A DNA stretch of 27,462 bases from Cellvibrionales bacterium UBA1963 (GCA_002336035.1 DDED01000023.1:1-27462), one strand, 5' to 3'. Positions 1 through 9,244 are shown, numbered from the stretch's first letter. Numbers and translations: made by a program. Notes: generated by a model from the letters alone, not told the origin.

Positions 1-1125
1 GTAATAGGCATCGTAGTAACCGGCTGATAGGGCATAGGTGCCAACTAAAATACGGCGCTTGACTTCGTCACCAAAACCCTCTGATCGAGTACGGGTATAA
101 AGGTCTTCTAGGTTGTCGGGGTCCTTGCATCGATACCCATAGCGAACGCCGTCAAAACGTGACAAATTTGACGAGGCTTCGGCCGGTGCAATGACATAAT
201 AGGCTGGCACTGACAAGGCAGAATTGGGCAATTCAATATCAACCAGTGTGGCGCCGAGCTTTTCGAGTTCGGCTAGACTAGCCTGAACGGCGTCAGCCAT
301 GGCTGTGTCGAGACGCTGATCAAAGTATTCTTTTGGTATGCCAATTCTTAAGCCTGACAATGAGTCATTCAATGTGGCAGTAAAATCCGGGACAGCTGTG
401 TCTAGGCTAGTGGAATCTTTGTGATCGACACCGGACATGGTGTTGAGTAAGATCGCTGCATCTTCAGCTGTTTTCGTCATAGGCCCCGCTTGGTCAAGGC
501 TCGAAGCAAAGGCGATCATGCCATACCGGCTAATGCGGCCATAGGTCGGTTTGATGCCCGTTATGCCACACAGTGCAGCGGGTTGACGAATTGAGCCACC
601 AGTATCGGTGCCAGTGGCCGCTGGCGTAAGCTGGGCCGCAACGGCCGCCGCCGAGCCGCCTGATGAGCCGCCAGGAACAGTATTGATATCCCAAGGGTTT
701 TTTACTGGCCCAAAGTAACTGGTTTCGTTGGATGAGCCCATGGCGAACTCGTCCATATTCGTTTTTCCCAGCATCACAGCACCGGCTGTTTTCATTTTGC
801 TTACCACCGTCGCATCATAGGGTGAGACAAAATTGGCTAGCATTTTCGATCCGCAGGTAGTGGTCACACCTTGGGTACAAAATATATCTTTATGGGCGAC
901 GGGAACGCCTAGTAGCGGGGCTTGACTGCCTGCAGCTATTGCTAGATCTGCTTGATCGGCCGCTGCAAGTGCGCTGTCGGTATCAACAGTAATGTAGCAG
1001 TTGAAATCGCCATTCATGGCGTTAATTCTATTAAGGTAATGCTCGGTGATCTCGCGTGAAGAGAACTTTTTTTCGAGCAGTTGTTGCTTCAGTTGAGCAA
1101 CAGTCAGTTCGTGTAGAGATTTCAT
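1..1125 (-). CDS. gatA: Glutamyl/aspartyl-tRNA amidotransferase subunit A (3' end outside window)
   Basis: Amidase-signature subunit of the GatCAB complex. It releases ammonia from glutamine for transamidation of misacylated Glu-tRNA(Gln) and/or Asp-tRNA(Asn) in the cytoplasm. The minus-strand frame is open from an ATG at 1125-1123 to the left edge, giving 375 codons of a protein usually about 485 long, so the C-terminal quarter is missing only because the window ends. The catalytic Ser-cisSer-Lys triad is visible: Lys79 in a VAHKDIF segment, Ser154 in the GGSSGGS loop and Ser178 in DTGGSIR. It lies 70 bases downstream of gatC on the same strand, the usual gatC-gatA-gatB order, so gatB is expected just outside the window. 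Identification is secure; tRNA specificity cannot be read from this part. Confidence 0.97.
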   Translation of the reverse strand, partial: MKSLHELTVAQLKQQLLEKKFSSREITEHYLNRINAMNGDFNCYITVDTDSALAAADQADLAIAAGSQAPLLGVPVAHKDIFCTQGVTTTCGSKMLANFVSPYDATVVSKMKTAGAVMLGKTNMDEFAMGSSNETSYFGPVKNPWDINTVPGGSSGGSAAAVAAQLTPAATGTDTGGSIRQPAALCGITGIKPTYGRISRYGMIAFASSLDQAGPMTKTAEDAAILLNTMSGVDHKDSTSLDTAVPDFTATLNDSLSGLRIGIPKEYFDQRLDTAMADAVQASLAELEKLGATLVDIELPNSALSVPAYYVIAPAEASSNLSRFDGVRYGYRCKDPDNLEDLYTRTRSEGFGDEVKRRILVGTYALSAGYYDAYY

Positions 1126-1195
1126 TGCATGGCAGCCATCTGTAATTAGTCGGGTTTAAATCATCCGGTCGAATTGATTTTTTGTAATATTGGGC

Positions 1196-1495
1196 TCAGT
1201 CGATGACCTTGGGTACTAGATAAAGTCCTTGGTCGGTTGCGGGCGCAATGGTTTGAAATTTTGCTCGCCTTGCATGCGGGTCTTCATTGGTGATGGCTTG
1301 ATCAATTCGTAGTCGCTGCACCGCATCGTGTGCATTAGCCATTGGCTCGACATGATCGGTATCAACTGCTTGCATTTGATCGACCAAGTCGAGTATGGCG
1401 GTAATTCGTTCGGCAACTTCGATGGCTTCATCGGCGTCAATTTTCAATTTTGCCAGTTTCGCTGTATTGGCAAACTGTTCTGGATTGATACTCAT
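1196..1495 (-). CDS. gatC: Glutamyl/aspartyl-tRNA amidotransferase subunit C
   Basis: Small stabilising subunit of GatCAB that wraps around GatA at its interface with GatB. The 99-residue product has the normal family length. It begins with the helical segment FANTAKLAKLKI and ends in a family-typical C-terminus (TIAPATDQGLYLVPKVID). It is the first gene of a minus-strand operon with gatA 70 bases downstream, and it is transcribed away from mreB across a 454-base gap that must hold its promoter. Nothing in the sequence looks altered. Confidence 0.95.
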   Translation of the reverse strand: MSINPEQFANTAKLAKLKIDADEAIEVAERITAILDLVDQMQAVDTDHVEPMANAHDAVQRLRIDQAITNEDPHARRAKFQTIAPATDQGLYLVPKVID

Positions 1496-1949
1496 ATCGT
1501 TTGTGCTCTCAAAGACTGCATGGCTGTTGTGATTATGTTTGTTTTAGTAAGTCGATGGATAACCCGACTCTAAAATTGAGGCGTCATTGCCTATGTTAAC
1601 GAAAAATGGGCCTGAGAAGCCACCCTCAAAGCCTGATTGTCTTACTGTTACCCTAAAAATGACTGGCTTAGCCTTTTTGTAGAAGGTCTACCCCCTCTGA
1701 TTTTTTGTGGGCCGCTCGCGATGAAAGGGCGGTATGCATTTGCAGATGACTCATAAGGTGCAAAGCGTTGTGCAAAATCAAAAAAATAATCTTATACCAT
1801 CCGTATCCGCTAAAAAAGCTTTTCATTCTAGCGTTAGCGGTTATTATAGAGGCCTTATTTATTTTACAGCTTTTGCTCGACTGATTTGATTGAAACCGAT
1901 CGCTGTTAAAACACTGGCAGTCGAGCAGATTTAAAGAGACTGAAAATTT
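1496..1949. promoter_or_regulatory. Divergent gatC / mreB intergenic region
   Basis: This 454-base gap separates two divergently transcribed operons. No convincing coding frame was seen on either strand. The mreB-proximal half holds a sigma70-like element, TTTTCA (1820-1825), 16-base spacer, TATTAT (1842-1847). It is overlapped by an inverted repeat CCGCTAA (1807-1813) / TTAGCGG (1834-1840). Nearer the gene is a perfect 10-base inverted repeat, TGCTCGACTG (1874-1883) / CAGTCGAGCA (1918-1927). A short direct repeat GTGCAAA occurs twice near 1758-1776. No clear promoter for gatC was recognised. The promoter call rests on motif reading only. Confidence 0.4.
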
Positions 1950-2987
1950 ATGCTAAAAACCATCAGAGGTATGTTTTCTAACGACCTTTCTATCGATTTA
2001 GGTACGGCAAACACGTTAATTTACGTAAGAGAGCAGGGTATTGTGCTTGATGAGCCATCAGTCGTTGCCATTCGCATTTCAAATGGACAAAAAACGATAG
2101 CCGCGGTTGGTACTGATGCCAAGCGAATGCTGGGTCGAACGCCCGGTAATATTATGGCTATAAGGCCACTAAAAGATGGCGTAATTGCCGACTTCCAAGT
2201 GACCGAAAAAATGCTCCAGCATTTCATCTCTCGCGTTCATAAAAATAGTTTTATTCGTCCTAGCCCCCGCGTGTTAATTTGCGTGCCATGCAATTCTACG
2301 CAAGTTGAGCGAAAAGCGATTCGGGAATCGGCACTTAGTGCTGGGGCAAGGGAGGTTCGCCTCATTGAGGAGCCAATGGCTGCTGCCATTGGTGCTGGCT
2401 TGCCTGTAGAAGAAGCCAGTGGCTCAATGGTGGTCGATATTGGCGGGGGCACCACTGAAATTGCAATTTTATCGCTCAATGGTGTGGTCTATTCCGATTC
2501 AGTTCGCACGGGCGGAGACCGATTTGATGAAGCCATCGTTTCTTACGTGCGTCGAAATTATGGCAGTTTAATTGGTGATTCAACCGCCGAGCGGATTAAG
2601 CATGAGGTCGGTACTGCCATTGGTGGCGGTGAGTTACGTGAGATTGATGTGCGTGGCCGCAATTTAGCTGAAGGAGTACCGCGTGCCTTTAAGATCAACA
2701 GCGATGAAGTCATGGACGCACTGCAAGACGCATTAGCCATTATTATTCAGGGTGTTAAAGGTGCATTAGAGCAATCGCCACCTGAATTAGCATCTGATAT
2801 TGCTGAGTCGGGTATTGTCTTAACCGGTGGTGGTGCATTACTGCGCGGTCTCGATCGCTTGCTGAGTAATGAAACGGGATTGCCCGTTATCGTTGCTGAC
2901 GACCCATTGACCTGTGTCGCCCGCGGGGGCGGTAAGGCATTAGAATTAATGGACCAGTACAATATTGATTTCTTATCGGTTGATTAA
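1950..2987 (+). CDS. mreB: Rod shape-determining actin homologue MreB
   Basis: Bacterial actin that forms membrane-bound filaments and steers the elongation machinery (RodA, PBP2, MreC, MreD). The 345-residue product matches the family length of about 347. Actin-fold nucleotide motifs are in place: phosphate-1 DLGTANTLIY near residue 17, phosphate-2 VVDIGGGTTEIAIL near residue 163, and the adenosine motif GIVLTGGGALLRGLD near residue 288. The N-terminal MLKTIRGMFSNDLS is the amphipathic membrane-contact segment typical of gammaproteobacterial MreB. The Shine-Dalgarno is weak (AGAGA around 1933-1938), so the leader may matter for translation. It heads the mreB-mreC-mreD-maf run, with mreC starting 26 bases after its stop. 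Confidence 0.98.
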   Translation: MLKTIRGMFSNDLSIDLGTANTLIYVREQGIVLDEPSVVAIRISNGQKTIAAVGTDAKRMLGRTPGNIMAIRPLKDGVIADFQVTEKMLQHFISRVHKNSFIRPSPRVLICVPCNSTQVERKAIRESALSAGAREVRLIEEPMAAAIGAGLPVEEASGSMVVDIGGGTTEIAILSLNGVVYSDSVRTGGDRFDEAIVSYVRRNYGSLIGDSTAERIKHEVGTAIGGGELREIDVRGRNLAEGVPRAFKINSDEVMDALQDALAIIIQGVKGALEQSPPELASDIAESGIVLTGGGALLRGLDRLLSNETGLPVIVADDPLTCVARGGGKALELMDQYNIDFLSVD

Positions 2988-3013
2988 CCGCACTCAAAAG
3001 ACGGAGAGTTACT

Positions 3014-3844
3014 ATTAAGCCGATCTTTAGTCAATCCCGATCACTTGGCGCCCGGGTATTAATTTTAGCCGGTGTTTCATTTCTACTAATAGCCCTTGAT
3101 TTTAATACTCAGGCTACAGGCCCTACACGCACCTTATTATCTTATCTATCAGTCCCTTTTTATGCTGCTGCTCGTGCACCGATTAATACTATTGAAGGGG
3201 TGGATGCGTATTTCACTTCAAGGGACACGTTAATTGTCGAAAATGAGCGCTTGCACAATGAAGCGCGTATTTTGCACGGTAAGCTGCAGAAGTTTGTCTC
3301 GCTAAAAGCTGAAAATGTTAGGTTACGCCAGTTGTTGAGTTCTTCGACGGTGCTGGAAGACAGCGTCTTGATTGCCGAATTAGTGAACGTCTCACCTAAT
3401 CCACTTAAGCAATTGATCATGATCGATAAAGGTGAAACCGATGGCGTTTATATTGGTCAAGCGGTTATCGATGCCTATGGCCTAGTTGGCCAGGTAATTG
3501 AAATCAATGCGATTCAATCGACCGTTATTTTGATCAGTGATTCTCGACACGCTTTGCCAGTTCAGATCAACAGGAATGGCATTCGAGCGATAGCCGAGGG
3601 GTCTGGTCGAATTGACACGTTGTGGTTGCCTAATTTAGTGTCGACGACGGATATTCAGGTCGGTGATCTCATTGTTAGCTCAGGCTTGGGTCAGCGGTTT
3701 CCGATTGGCTACCCTGTTGGGGTGGTCGAAACTGTCGATCGTGACCCAGGTGAAGCCTTTTTAGAGGTAGCTGTCCGCCCAAGCGCTGAACTCGATCGCA
3801 GTCGATTTGTGCTGCTGGTGTTTGCGGGTGAAACCAGCTTATGA
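3014..3844 (+). CDS. mreC: Rod shape-determining protein MreC, apparent ATT start
   Basis: Periplasmic scaffold of the elongasome, anchored by one N-terminal membrane helix. The proposed start is ATT at 3014-3016, giving 276 residues beginning MKPIFSQSRSLG (first residue read as Met); E. coli MreC begins MKPIFSRGPSL. A membrane helix follows at about residues 13-29, then a coiled coil (about 60-105) and the MreC beta domain. GGAG at 3003-3006 is 7 bases before the ATT. The frame has no ATG, GTG or TTG between the TGA at 2981-2983 and the GTG at 3200, and a GTG start would remove the membrane anchor and part of the coiled coil. The stop overlaps the mreD start as ATGA. The gene is secure; the ATT start is inference from homology, Shine-Dalgarno and frame. 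Confidence 0.88.
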   Translation: MKPIFSQSRSLGARVLILAGVSFLLIALDFNTQATGPTRTLLSYLSVPFYAAARAPINTIEGVDAYFTSRDTLIVENERLHNEARILHGKLQKFVSLKAENVRLRQLLSSSTVLEDSVLIAELVNVSPNPLKQLIMIDKGETDGVYIGQAVIDAYGLVGQVIEINAIQSTVILISDSRHALPVQINRNGIRAIAEGSGRIDTLWLPNLVSTTDIQVGDLIVSSGLGQRFPIGYPVGVVETVDRDPGEAFLEVAVRPSAELDRSRFVLLVFAGETSL

Positions 3845-4326
3845 CGCCTTCGGTTGCCGATGACACTCCTCGATCAAAGTTAACACTCTCGCTAGCCATA
3901 GTAATTATCTTGCTACTATCCATTTATCCATTGCCGCTTTGGGGGCAATGGTTAAGGCCTGAATTTGCCGTCTTAGCCGTGATTTATTGGATTATGTTGG
4001 CGCCATTTCAGTTGGGCATGACGCTGGCTTGGTTTATTGGCCTTGCCCTTGATATTTTAGAGGGGGGAGTATTGGGCCAGAATGCGTTGGCTTTGACAAT
4101 AATTGCTTATATCTGCGCTTTATCGCACCAACAACTAAAAATGTTTAGCCTTGGGGCGCAATCCTTGGCGGTACTTGTATTGGTGCTTATTTATCAATTG
4201 ACGGCTTATTGGGTCAACAGCCTCACAGGTGGATCATTCGAAAGTATGATGTTTTTATTACCTGCAGTGATCAGCGCTTTATTATGGCCGTTGGTTAAAC
4301 TTGTTTTTGACTATGTAAAATTTTGA
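3841..4326 (+). CDS. mreD: Rod shape-determining membrane protein MreD
   Basis: Integral inner-membrane partner of MreC in the elongation complex. The 161-residue product is almost exactly the E. coli length. It is strongly hydrophobic, with about five or six membrane segments beginning near residue 15 and ending near residue 157. The ATG overlaps the mreC stop by four bases (ATGA), indicating translational coupling and supporting the reading frame used for mreC. It lies 39 bases upstream of maf on the same strand. Confidence 0.95.
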   Translation: MTPSVADDTPRSKLTLSLAIVIILLLSIYPLPLWGQWLRPEFAVLAVIYWIMLAPFQLGMTLAWFIGLALDILEGGVLGQNALALTIIAYICALSHQQLKMFSLGAQSLAVLVLVLIYQLTAYWVNSLTGGSFESMMFLLPAVISALLWPLVKLVFDYVKF

Positions 4327-4365
4327 AGATTATCGATACTTACTGATACCGCGCTAAGGTTACCC

Positions 4366-5031
4366 ATGCTTCAATCAACCTCAATGAACGACACTCAATG
4401 CGACTCGCTATCCGTTAATTTCTATCTCGCCTCCCAGTCGCCACGAAGAGCGTTATTATTAAAACAATTGGCACTCGATTTTAAAGTGCTAGACACTGAC
4501 ATCGATGAGTCTTTGGTCGTGCCAGAGGCGCCTGGCGACTATGTCTCACGAATGGCACAAGAAAAGTCTCTGCAAGGTTTAAAGTGCTTGGATCAGTCTA
4601 ATAGCCCGGTCAAGCATGCCACGGTGTTAGGGGCTGATACCGTGATTGTTTTTAATCAACAAGTGTTGGGTAAGCCAATAAATGCAGCCGATGCAAAAGA
4701 AATGCTGCTGGCATTGTCAGGCCATAGCCATGATGTGTTGACTGGAATCTGGCTTTGCCAGCGTCAGTTCGACGGAAGCATGCGACAGGAAGGCATCATC
4801 AGTCAGACAAAAGTGACGTTTCGTGCAATAACTGAAGATGAAATAGAATGGTATTGGCAGACCGGTGAGCCGAAAGATAAAGCTGCCGGTTATGCTATTC
4901 AAGGCAAAGGAGCGATGTTTATTGAACATATTTCAGGTAGCTACTCTGGTGTAATGGGCCTACCGTTATATGAAACTGCTCAGTTAATGGCGCGGTTTGG
5001 CTTTCCTCTTACCAAGGGCATCACCGGCTAG
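4366..5031 (+). CDS. maf: Maf family nucleotide pyrophosphatase (YhdE type)
   Basis: Predicted to hydrolyse non-canonical and some canonical nucleoside triphosphates (dTTP/UTP type in the YhdE subgroup) to monophosphate and pyrophosphate. Family motifs are present: ASQSPRR at residues 22-28, catalytic-site Asp91 in LGADTVI, and a DKAAGYAIQGKG loop near residues 165-176. The 221-residue product is about 20 longer than E. coli YhdE because of an N-terminal extension. The first ATG is preferred because AAGG lies 6 bases upstream, whereas the second ATG (4384) has no Shine-Dalgarno. It sits in its conserved place after mreD, but the following gene is yhdP rather than rng. Confidence 0.93.
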   Translation: MLQSTSMNDTQCDSLSVNFYLASQSPRRALLLKQLALDFKVLDTDIDESLVVPEAPGDYVSRMAQEKSLQGLKCLDQSNSPVKHATVLGADTVIVFNQQVLGKPINAADAKEMLLALSGHSHDVLTGIWLCQRQFDGSMRQEGIISQTKVTFRAITEDEIEWYWQTGEPKDKAAGYAIQGKGAMFIEHISGSYSGVMGLPLYETAQLMARFGFPLTKGITG

Positions 5032-5200
5032 TCTGTTAAAGGTTTGAGTCGCGAGTTAAAGGTTATTTCAGTGAACATGTTGCCATTTCGTCTCGACGAT
5101 AAATGGTGTAATGTAATCAGCCAAAATCAGAATTGTTGTCTGTTTTTCAATATTGCCACCAAACCACTCAATATTGTCGATATAGTGCATTAAGGTCAAT

Positions 5201-8200
5201 ATGAACGTATCTAGTCTATTAGGTCGATTGTATCGTTTAATCAGAGCGTTACTCATACTTGCCTGTGTGTTAACTGCACTGGCAATCCTCGTTGGTCGCT
5301 CAGTGCTGCCTTATACCGCAGCGCTGGCGCCGCAGCTAGAGATTTTTTTAGAGGCGGCGACAGACCACGATTGGACCATCGAAGGGCTCAGCGGTGAATG
5401 GCAGCATTTTAAACCGATTATTCGCATTGAATCGTTAAGCGTCCAGCCTATTCAACAACAATCATCTCCTAGCTCAAGTGTACCCGATACTGTGGTATTG
5501 ACCGAGGCTGTATTGCAAGTGGATCTGCTTGCGTCATTGACTGATTTACAATGGCGTGTCAGCCAGTTTAAAGCCAATAAAATCAAGTTGCCTTTGCGCC
5601 ATAATGACCGCTCAGGCTGGCAACTGGCAGTGTTAGAATCCTCGCACAATAAAAACACTTTTGCTTGGATTGATTTTTATCACGCCTTAAAAAAGGTTGA
5701 TATCCAGCAACTCGAGTGGCGTTTACTATCGCCCGATGTAGATCAAAACAGCACGCACTACCAGTCACACTCCGTTCAGCTAAAATTTCATGCCGCAAAT
5801 GGAAGCCGCCAACTAGAGATTTCATCGTTAGTGGAGACCAATAAAAATCGTGTTGTGCTTCAATCACGGGGCGACCTAGGTCATCAGAACTTGCAGTTAA
5901 AAGCCTACGTTACCGCAAATAACTGGAATCTTTCGCCCTTAATGTCGGCCATAGATAAAGATAAGTTTGGTCATTGGCAAGCGGAAAATTGGTCCGGTCA
6001 AATATGGTTAAATAAGGACATTAATCAAGACTGGCAAGCTGTGGCGGTCATCAATGAGGGGTCTTTGTCGTCATTTAATTCGTCAAGTACGTTAAACAAT
6101 ATTTCCATTCGTGCGGGGGTGTCTTTTCGTCCCGAACAGCATTTAGAGCTTAGATGGCATGACTTTACTGCTGATTGGAATCAGCAGGCATTCAATCCGT
6201 CTTCGGCAGAGATCGTCTTAAAAGGCCAGTCGAATCAATGGCATTCTTTAATGATAAGATCACCCGTTTTAGACATTGGGCAGTTGAGTCAATTAGTGAA
6301 TAGTCAGACTTGGATGTCTAAGAAAAATCATGAATTAATCAGTGCACTGAACATCAATGGGCGCTTGCTTCAGGTTGAATTGACATTACCCCTGACAGAA
6401 AAACTGCCGTTTTCAGGCAAAGCCATACTCGAAGACGGTGAGATATCCGCATGGAACGGCATTCCCGGTGTCAAGCAGGCCAACATTTACCTTGAGGCTT
6501 CGCAAAATGAAGGTTTTTTGCAGGTCAGTAATCAGTCCCAGCTGGAAATATTTTTCCCAAAAATTTACCGTGAGCCACTGGTTTTCTCTAAGGCAAAAGC
6601 GCAAATTAATTGGGCCATTAACAATCAACGATTATTGCTTAACAGTGACGTGATAGATTTTTCATTGCGGGATGATTCGAGTGATTATGCGGGTCGATTT
6701 TCACTTAATAGCCGATTAACAACCCACCAAGAAGCCAGTCAGATAAGTTTAGAAATTGGCATTTTAAACGGACAGGGTAAGGAACTGCCAAAGCTTTTAC
6801 CTTACACATTGCCTACTAAGACATTATCTTGGTTAAATGATACTGAGTTAGCCGCTGACATTATTGATGGCGGTTTTATCTATCATGGTTCACTTGAAAA
6901 AAGTAAAAAATCTCATCGAAGTACTCAGTTATATTTAAATGTGGCAGATGCAAGTTTACGCTTCGATCGTAAATGGCCTAAAGTTGAACAGTTGGATGGC
7001 TTATTCATAATGAATAACAGCCATTCATCAATGATAATTCCCAACGCAAGTGTTGAAAAATTAAGCATGGTTGATGCGGAGGCATTTTTTGATGTCAGTC
7101 ATGACGGTTCTTTATTTTCCATTCAGGCGCCAGTAACGGGGTCAATACAACATGCGTTTAATGCGTTGCAGAAGTCGCCTTTAAAACTCGATTTCATTTC
7201 TGCACTGCAGGATTGGGATTTCACTGGTGACTTACATCAAGCACATATGCAGTTAGAAATTCCTATTGGTCAAACTCATTTATCGACAGAAAAAAGGGTA
7301 AAACCCACGGTGGATGTCAAGGCGGTGTTAATCGACACATCAATCGATATGAACAATATTAATGCGTCGATTAAGGCCTTGCACGGGCCGCTACGATTCA
7401 CTTCTTCTCAGGGCTTGGTTGCCAAGCGTTTGACCGGTCAATTATGGGGTGAGCCTATTAACCTTATTCTTGGTGACTATGACCTGTCAGATGAGGATGC
7501 TAAACATTTTCCTTTTCAGCTTGATGCAACAACAACAGTGACCACTGAGCGATTATCGAATTGGTTACGTCTGCCAATATTATCAATGGCGGATGGACAA
7601 ACAGCGATCAGTCTTCGTTTTGAGAATACAGTGAGTGGCCCACTATTATCGATCGATAGTGAACTGCAAGGCGTGTTATTCGATCTGCCTAGCAAGCTGA
7701 AAAAAGATACGGCTGAAAGCGCCCGGCTGTCGTTGCAATGGCGATTAAATTTACCTGATCAGCCGATGGTTGTGAGTATTGAGGACCGCTTAACAGCGCA
7801 ACTAAATTTTCAGCAATTTCAATTTCAAAGAGGTGGCTTTTATTTAGGAAGCGATGACGCTGAAAATAATTTGGCTGCTTATTCAAATCAACAAGGCTTA
7901 ACCGTATCGGGCCGACTGAAAACCGCTGATCTAGATGAGTGGTTAGCAACCTACCAACGGTATGACTCAATTCAGTCAGCGGCAGCTCTAATTGAAGAGG
8001 CCGATTCAGCAAGAACGGACGAGAAAAAGAACACGGAGTTAACGATAACAGAACTCAGCGTCGATCACGCTCTTGCTTTTGAGCAATCGTTTACGAATGC
8101 ACGGGTAGATTTTGCAAGGTATGATAATCGTTGGCAATTCGCTGTCAGCAGTGATCAGCTATCAGGCACCATTCGTTTGCCTGAGAAGCCAACGTTGTTG

Positions 8201-9211
8201 CCTCCGAACAATTTTGACCATGCTAAAAATGAGCTAAAGTACACGCAACAGCAACGTTTATTAATCGACTTGGATTACTTTAAATTTACTAGCGCAACAG
8301 CCCAAGAAGAATCATCCTTGTCACAGCTGTTAGATTTTCAGCGCTTAGAGCCAGCCTCTATAGGCATTAATGAATTGTGGCTTGATGATAAGCCCTTTGG
8401 CAGTTGGAAGTTTTTACTCAGTCCTACGGCCTCCTCTTTATTGCTCCATGATATCACTGCAAGGGTCGATGGGGTCGCAATCAGCTCCTCTATTAGTAAT
8501 GGTCTGCGATGGTCTATTGATGATGAAAAAAATCATTCGTCAAATTTATCGATCAAAATGCAAAGCCATAATCTGGATGAGTTAATCGCAATTATTAGTG
8601 ACGGCTCTACGAAGTCGCCATTAAGTAGTCGATCGTCTCAATTGTTGATCGATTTAGCATGGCCCGCATCGCCAGAAAAATTTTCTCTGGGTAAAAGTAG
8701 CGGCAGTTTAGCGTTTGATTTTGATGACGGAAAATTTTTAACGGCTTCAAGCTCGACAGAGGGATTTTTAAAATTAGTTAGCTTAATTAATTTTGACACT
8801 TTGGTAAGAAGAATGAAGTTAAATGTTTCAGGTATTTACAGTGAAGGACTAAGTTTTGAAGAACTGAGTGGCCGCCTTGATTTATCAAAAGGGGAGATAA
8901 GTTTTATCGACCGGCCGATTCATGTGTTGTCTCCCTCAAGTGAATTTTTAATGTCTGGAACGGCAAATTTAAACACATCCATGATCGATGCAAATCTGAT
9001 TGCTACGCTGCCTTTAAAAGCTAATTTGCCATGGTTTGCCGCCCTAGCAGGCGGCCTGCCGATGGCGGCCGGTGTCTATATAGCGACCAAATTATTTGAT
9101 AATGAAATCGATCGATTTGCTAGTGCTGTTTATGTTGTTGAAGGCACTTTAAGCGATCCACAATTACGTTTTGATCAGGTTTTTGATAATAAAAAAGTTG
9201 CAAAAGACTAA
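5201..9211 (+). CDS. yhdP: AsmA/TamB-like intermembrane lipid transport protein YhdP
   Basis: Very large envelope protein of the AsmA-like group, which with TamB and YdbH supports phospholipid movement from inner to outer membrane. The 1336-residue product slightly exceeds E. coli YhdP (about 1266). One membrane helix at about residues 12-36 anchors it in the inner membrane. The rest is beta-rich periplasmic sequence: DUF3971-type repeats in the middle and an AsmA-like C-terminal part from about residue 1130. A hydrophobic patch with PWFAALAGGLPMAAGVYIA lies near residue 1280. AAGG lies about 5 bases before the ATG. It is separated from maf by 169 bases and converges on the minus-strand epimerase gene with a 33-base gap and no visible terminator. 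Confidence 0.92.
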   Translation: MNVSSLLGRLYRLIRALLILACVLTALAILVGRSVLPYTAALAPQLEIFLEAATDHDWTIEGLSGEWQHFKPIIRIESLSVQPIQQQSSPSSSVPDTVVLTEAVLQVDLLASLTDLQWRVSQFKANKIKLPLRHNDRSGWQLAVLESSHNKNTFAWIDFYHALKKVDIQQLEWRLLSPDVDQNSTHYQSHSVQLKFHAANGSRQLEISSLVETNKNRVVLQSRGDLGHQNLQLKAYVTANNWNLSPLMSAIDKDKFGHWQAENWSGQIWLNKDINQDWQAVAVINEGSLSSFNSSSTLNNISIRAGVSFRPEQHLELRWHDFTADWNQQAFNPSSAEIVLKGQSNQWHSLMIRSPVLDIGQLSQLVNSQTWMSKKNHELISALNINGRLLQVELTLPLTEKLPFSGKAILEDGEISAWNGIPGVKQANIYLEASQNEGFLQVSNQSQLEIFFPKIYREPLVFSKAKAQINWAINNQRLLLNSDVIDFSLRDDSSDYAGRFSLNSRLTTHQEASQISLEIGILNGQGKELPKLLPYTLPTKTLSWLNDTELAADIIDGGFIYHGSLEKSKKSHRSTQLYLNVADASLRFDRKWPKVEQLDGLFIMNNSHSSMIIPNASVEKLSMVDAEAFFDVSHDGSLFSIQAPVTGSIQHAFNALQKSPLKLDFISALQDWDFTGDLHQAHMQLEIPIGQTHLSTEKRVKPTVDVKAVLIDTSIDMNNINASIKALHGPLRFTSSQGLVAKRLTGQLWGEPINLILGDYDLSDEDAKHFPFQLDATTTVTTERLSNWLRLPILSMADGQTAISLRFENTVSGPLLSIDSELQGVLFDLPSKLKKDTAESARLSLQWRLNLPDQPMVVSIEDRLTAQLNFQQFQFQRGGFYLGSDDAENNLAAYSNQQGLTVSGRLKTADLDEWLATYQRYDSIQSAAALIEEADSARTDEKKNTELTITELSVDHALAFEQSFTNARVDFARYDNRWQFAVSSDQLSGTIRLPEKPTLLPPNNFDHAKNELKYTQQQRLLIDLDYFKFTSATAQEESSLSQLLDFQRLEPASIGINELWLDDKPFGSWKFLLSPTASSLLLHDITARVDGVAISSSISNGLRWSIDDEKNHSSNLSIKMQSHNLDELIAIISDGSTKSPLSSRSSQLLIDLAWPASPEKFSLGKSSGSLAFDFDDGKFLTASSSTEGFLKLVSLINFDTLVRRMKLNVSGIYSEGLSFEELSGRLDLSKGEISFIDRPIHVLSPSSEFLMSGTANLNTSMIDANLIATLPLKANLPWFAALAGGLPMAAGVYIATKLFDNEIDRFASAVYVVEGTLSDPQLRFDQVFDNKKVAKD

Positions 9212-9244
9212 GAGAAATCTGTAGCCAAGCCGTACTGGCAAACC

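Noticed and set aside
3200..3844. mreC starting at GTG 3200 (214 residues)
   Set aside because: It would remove the membrane helix and part of the coiled coil, and leaves the conserved MKPIFS stretch and Shine-Dalgarno upstream unexplained.
5032..5200. Possible rng pseudogene between maf and yhdP
   Set aside because: No frame in this gap shows RNase G-like motifs; it is too short and lacks recognisable remnants.
7689..8012. Minus-strand 107-residue frame inside yhdP
   Set aside because: Antisense to a long conserved coding region, with no Shine-Dalgarno or family resemblance.
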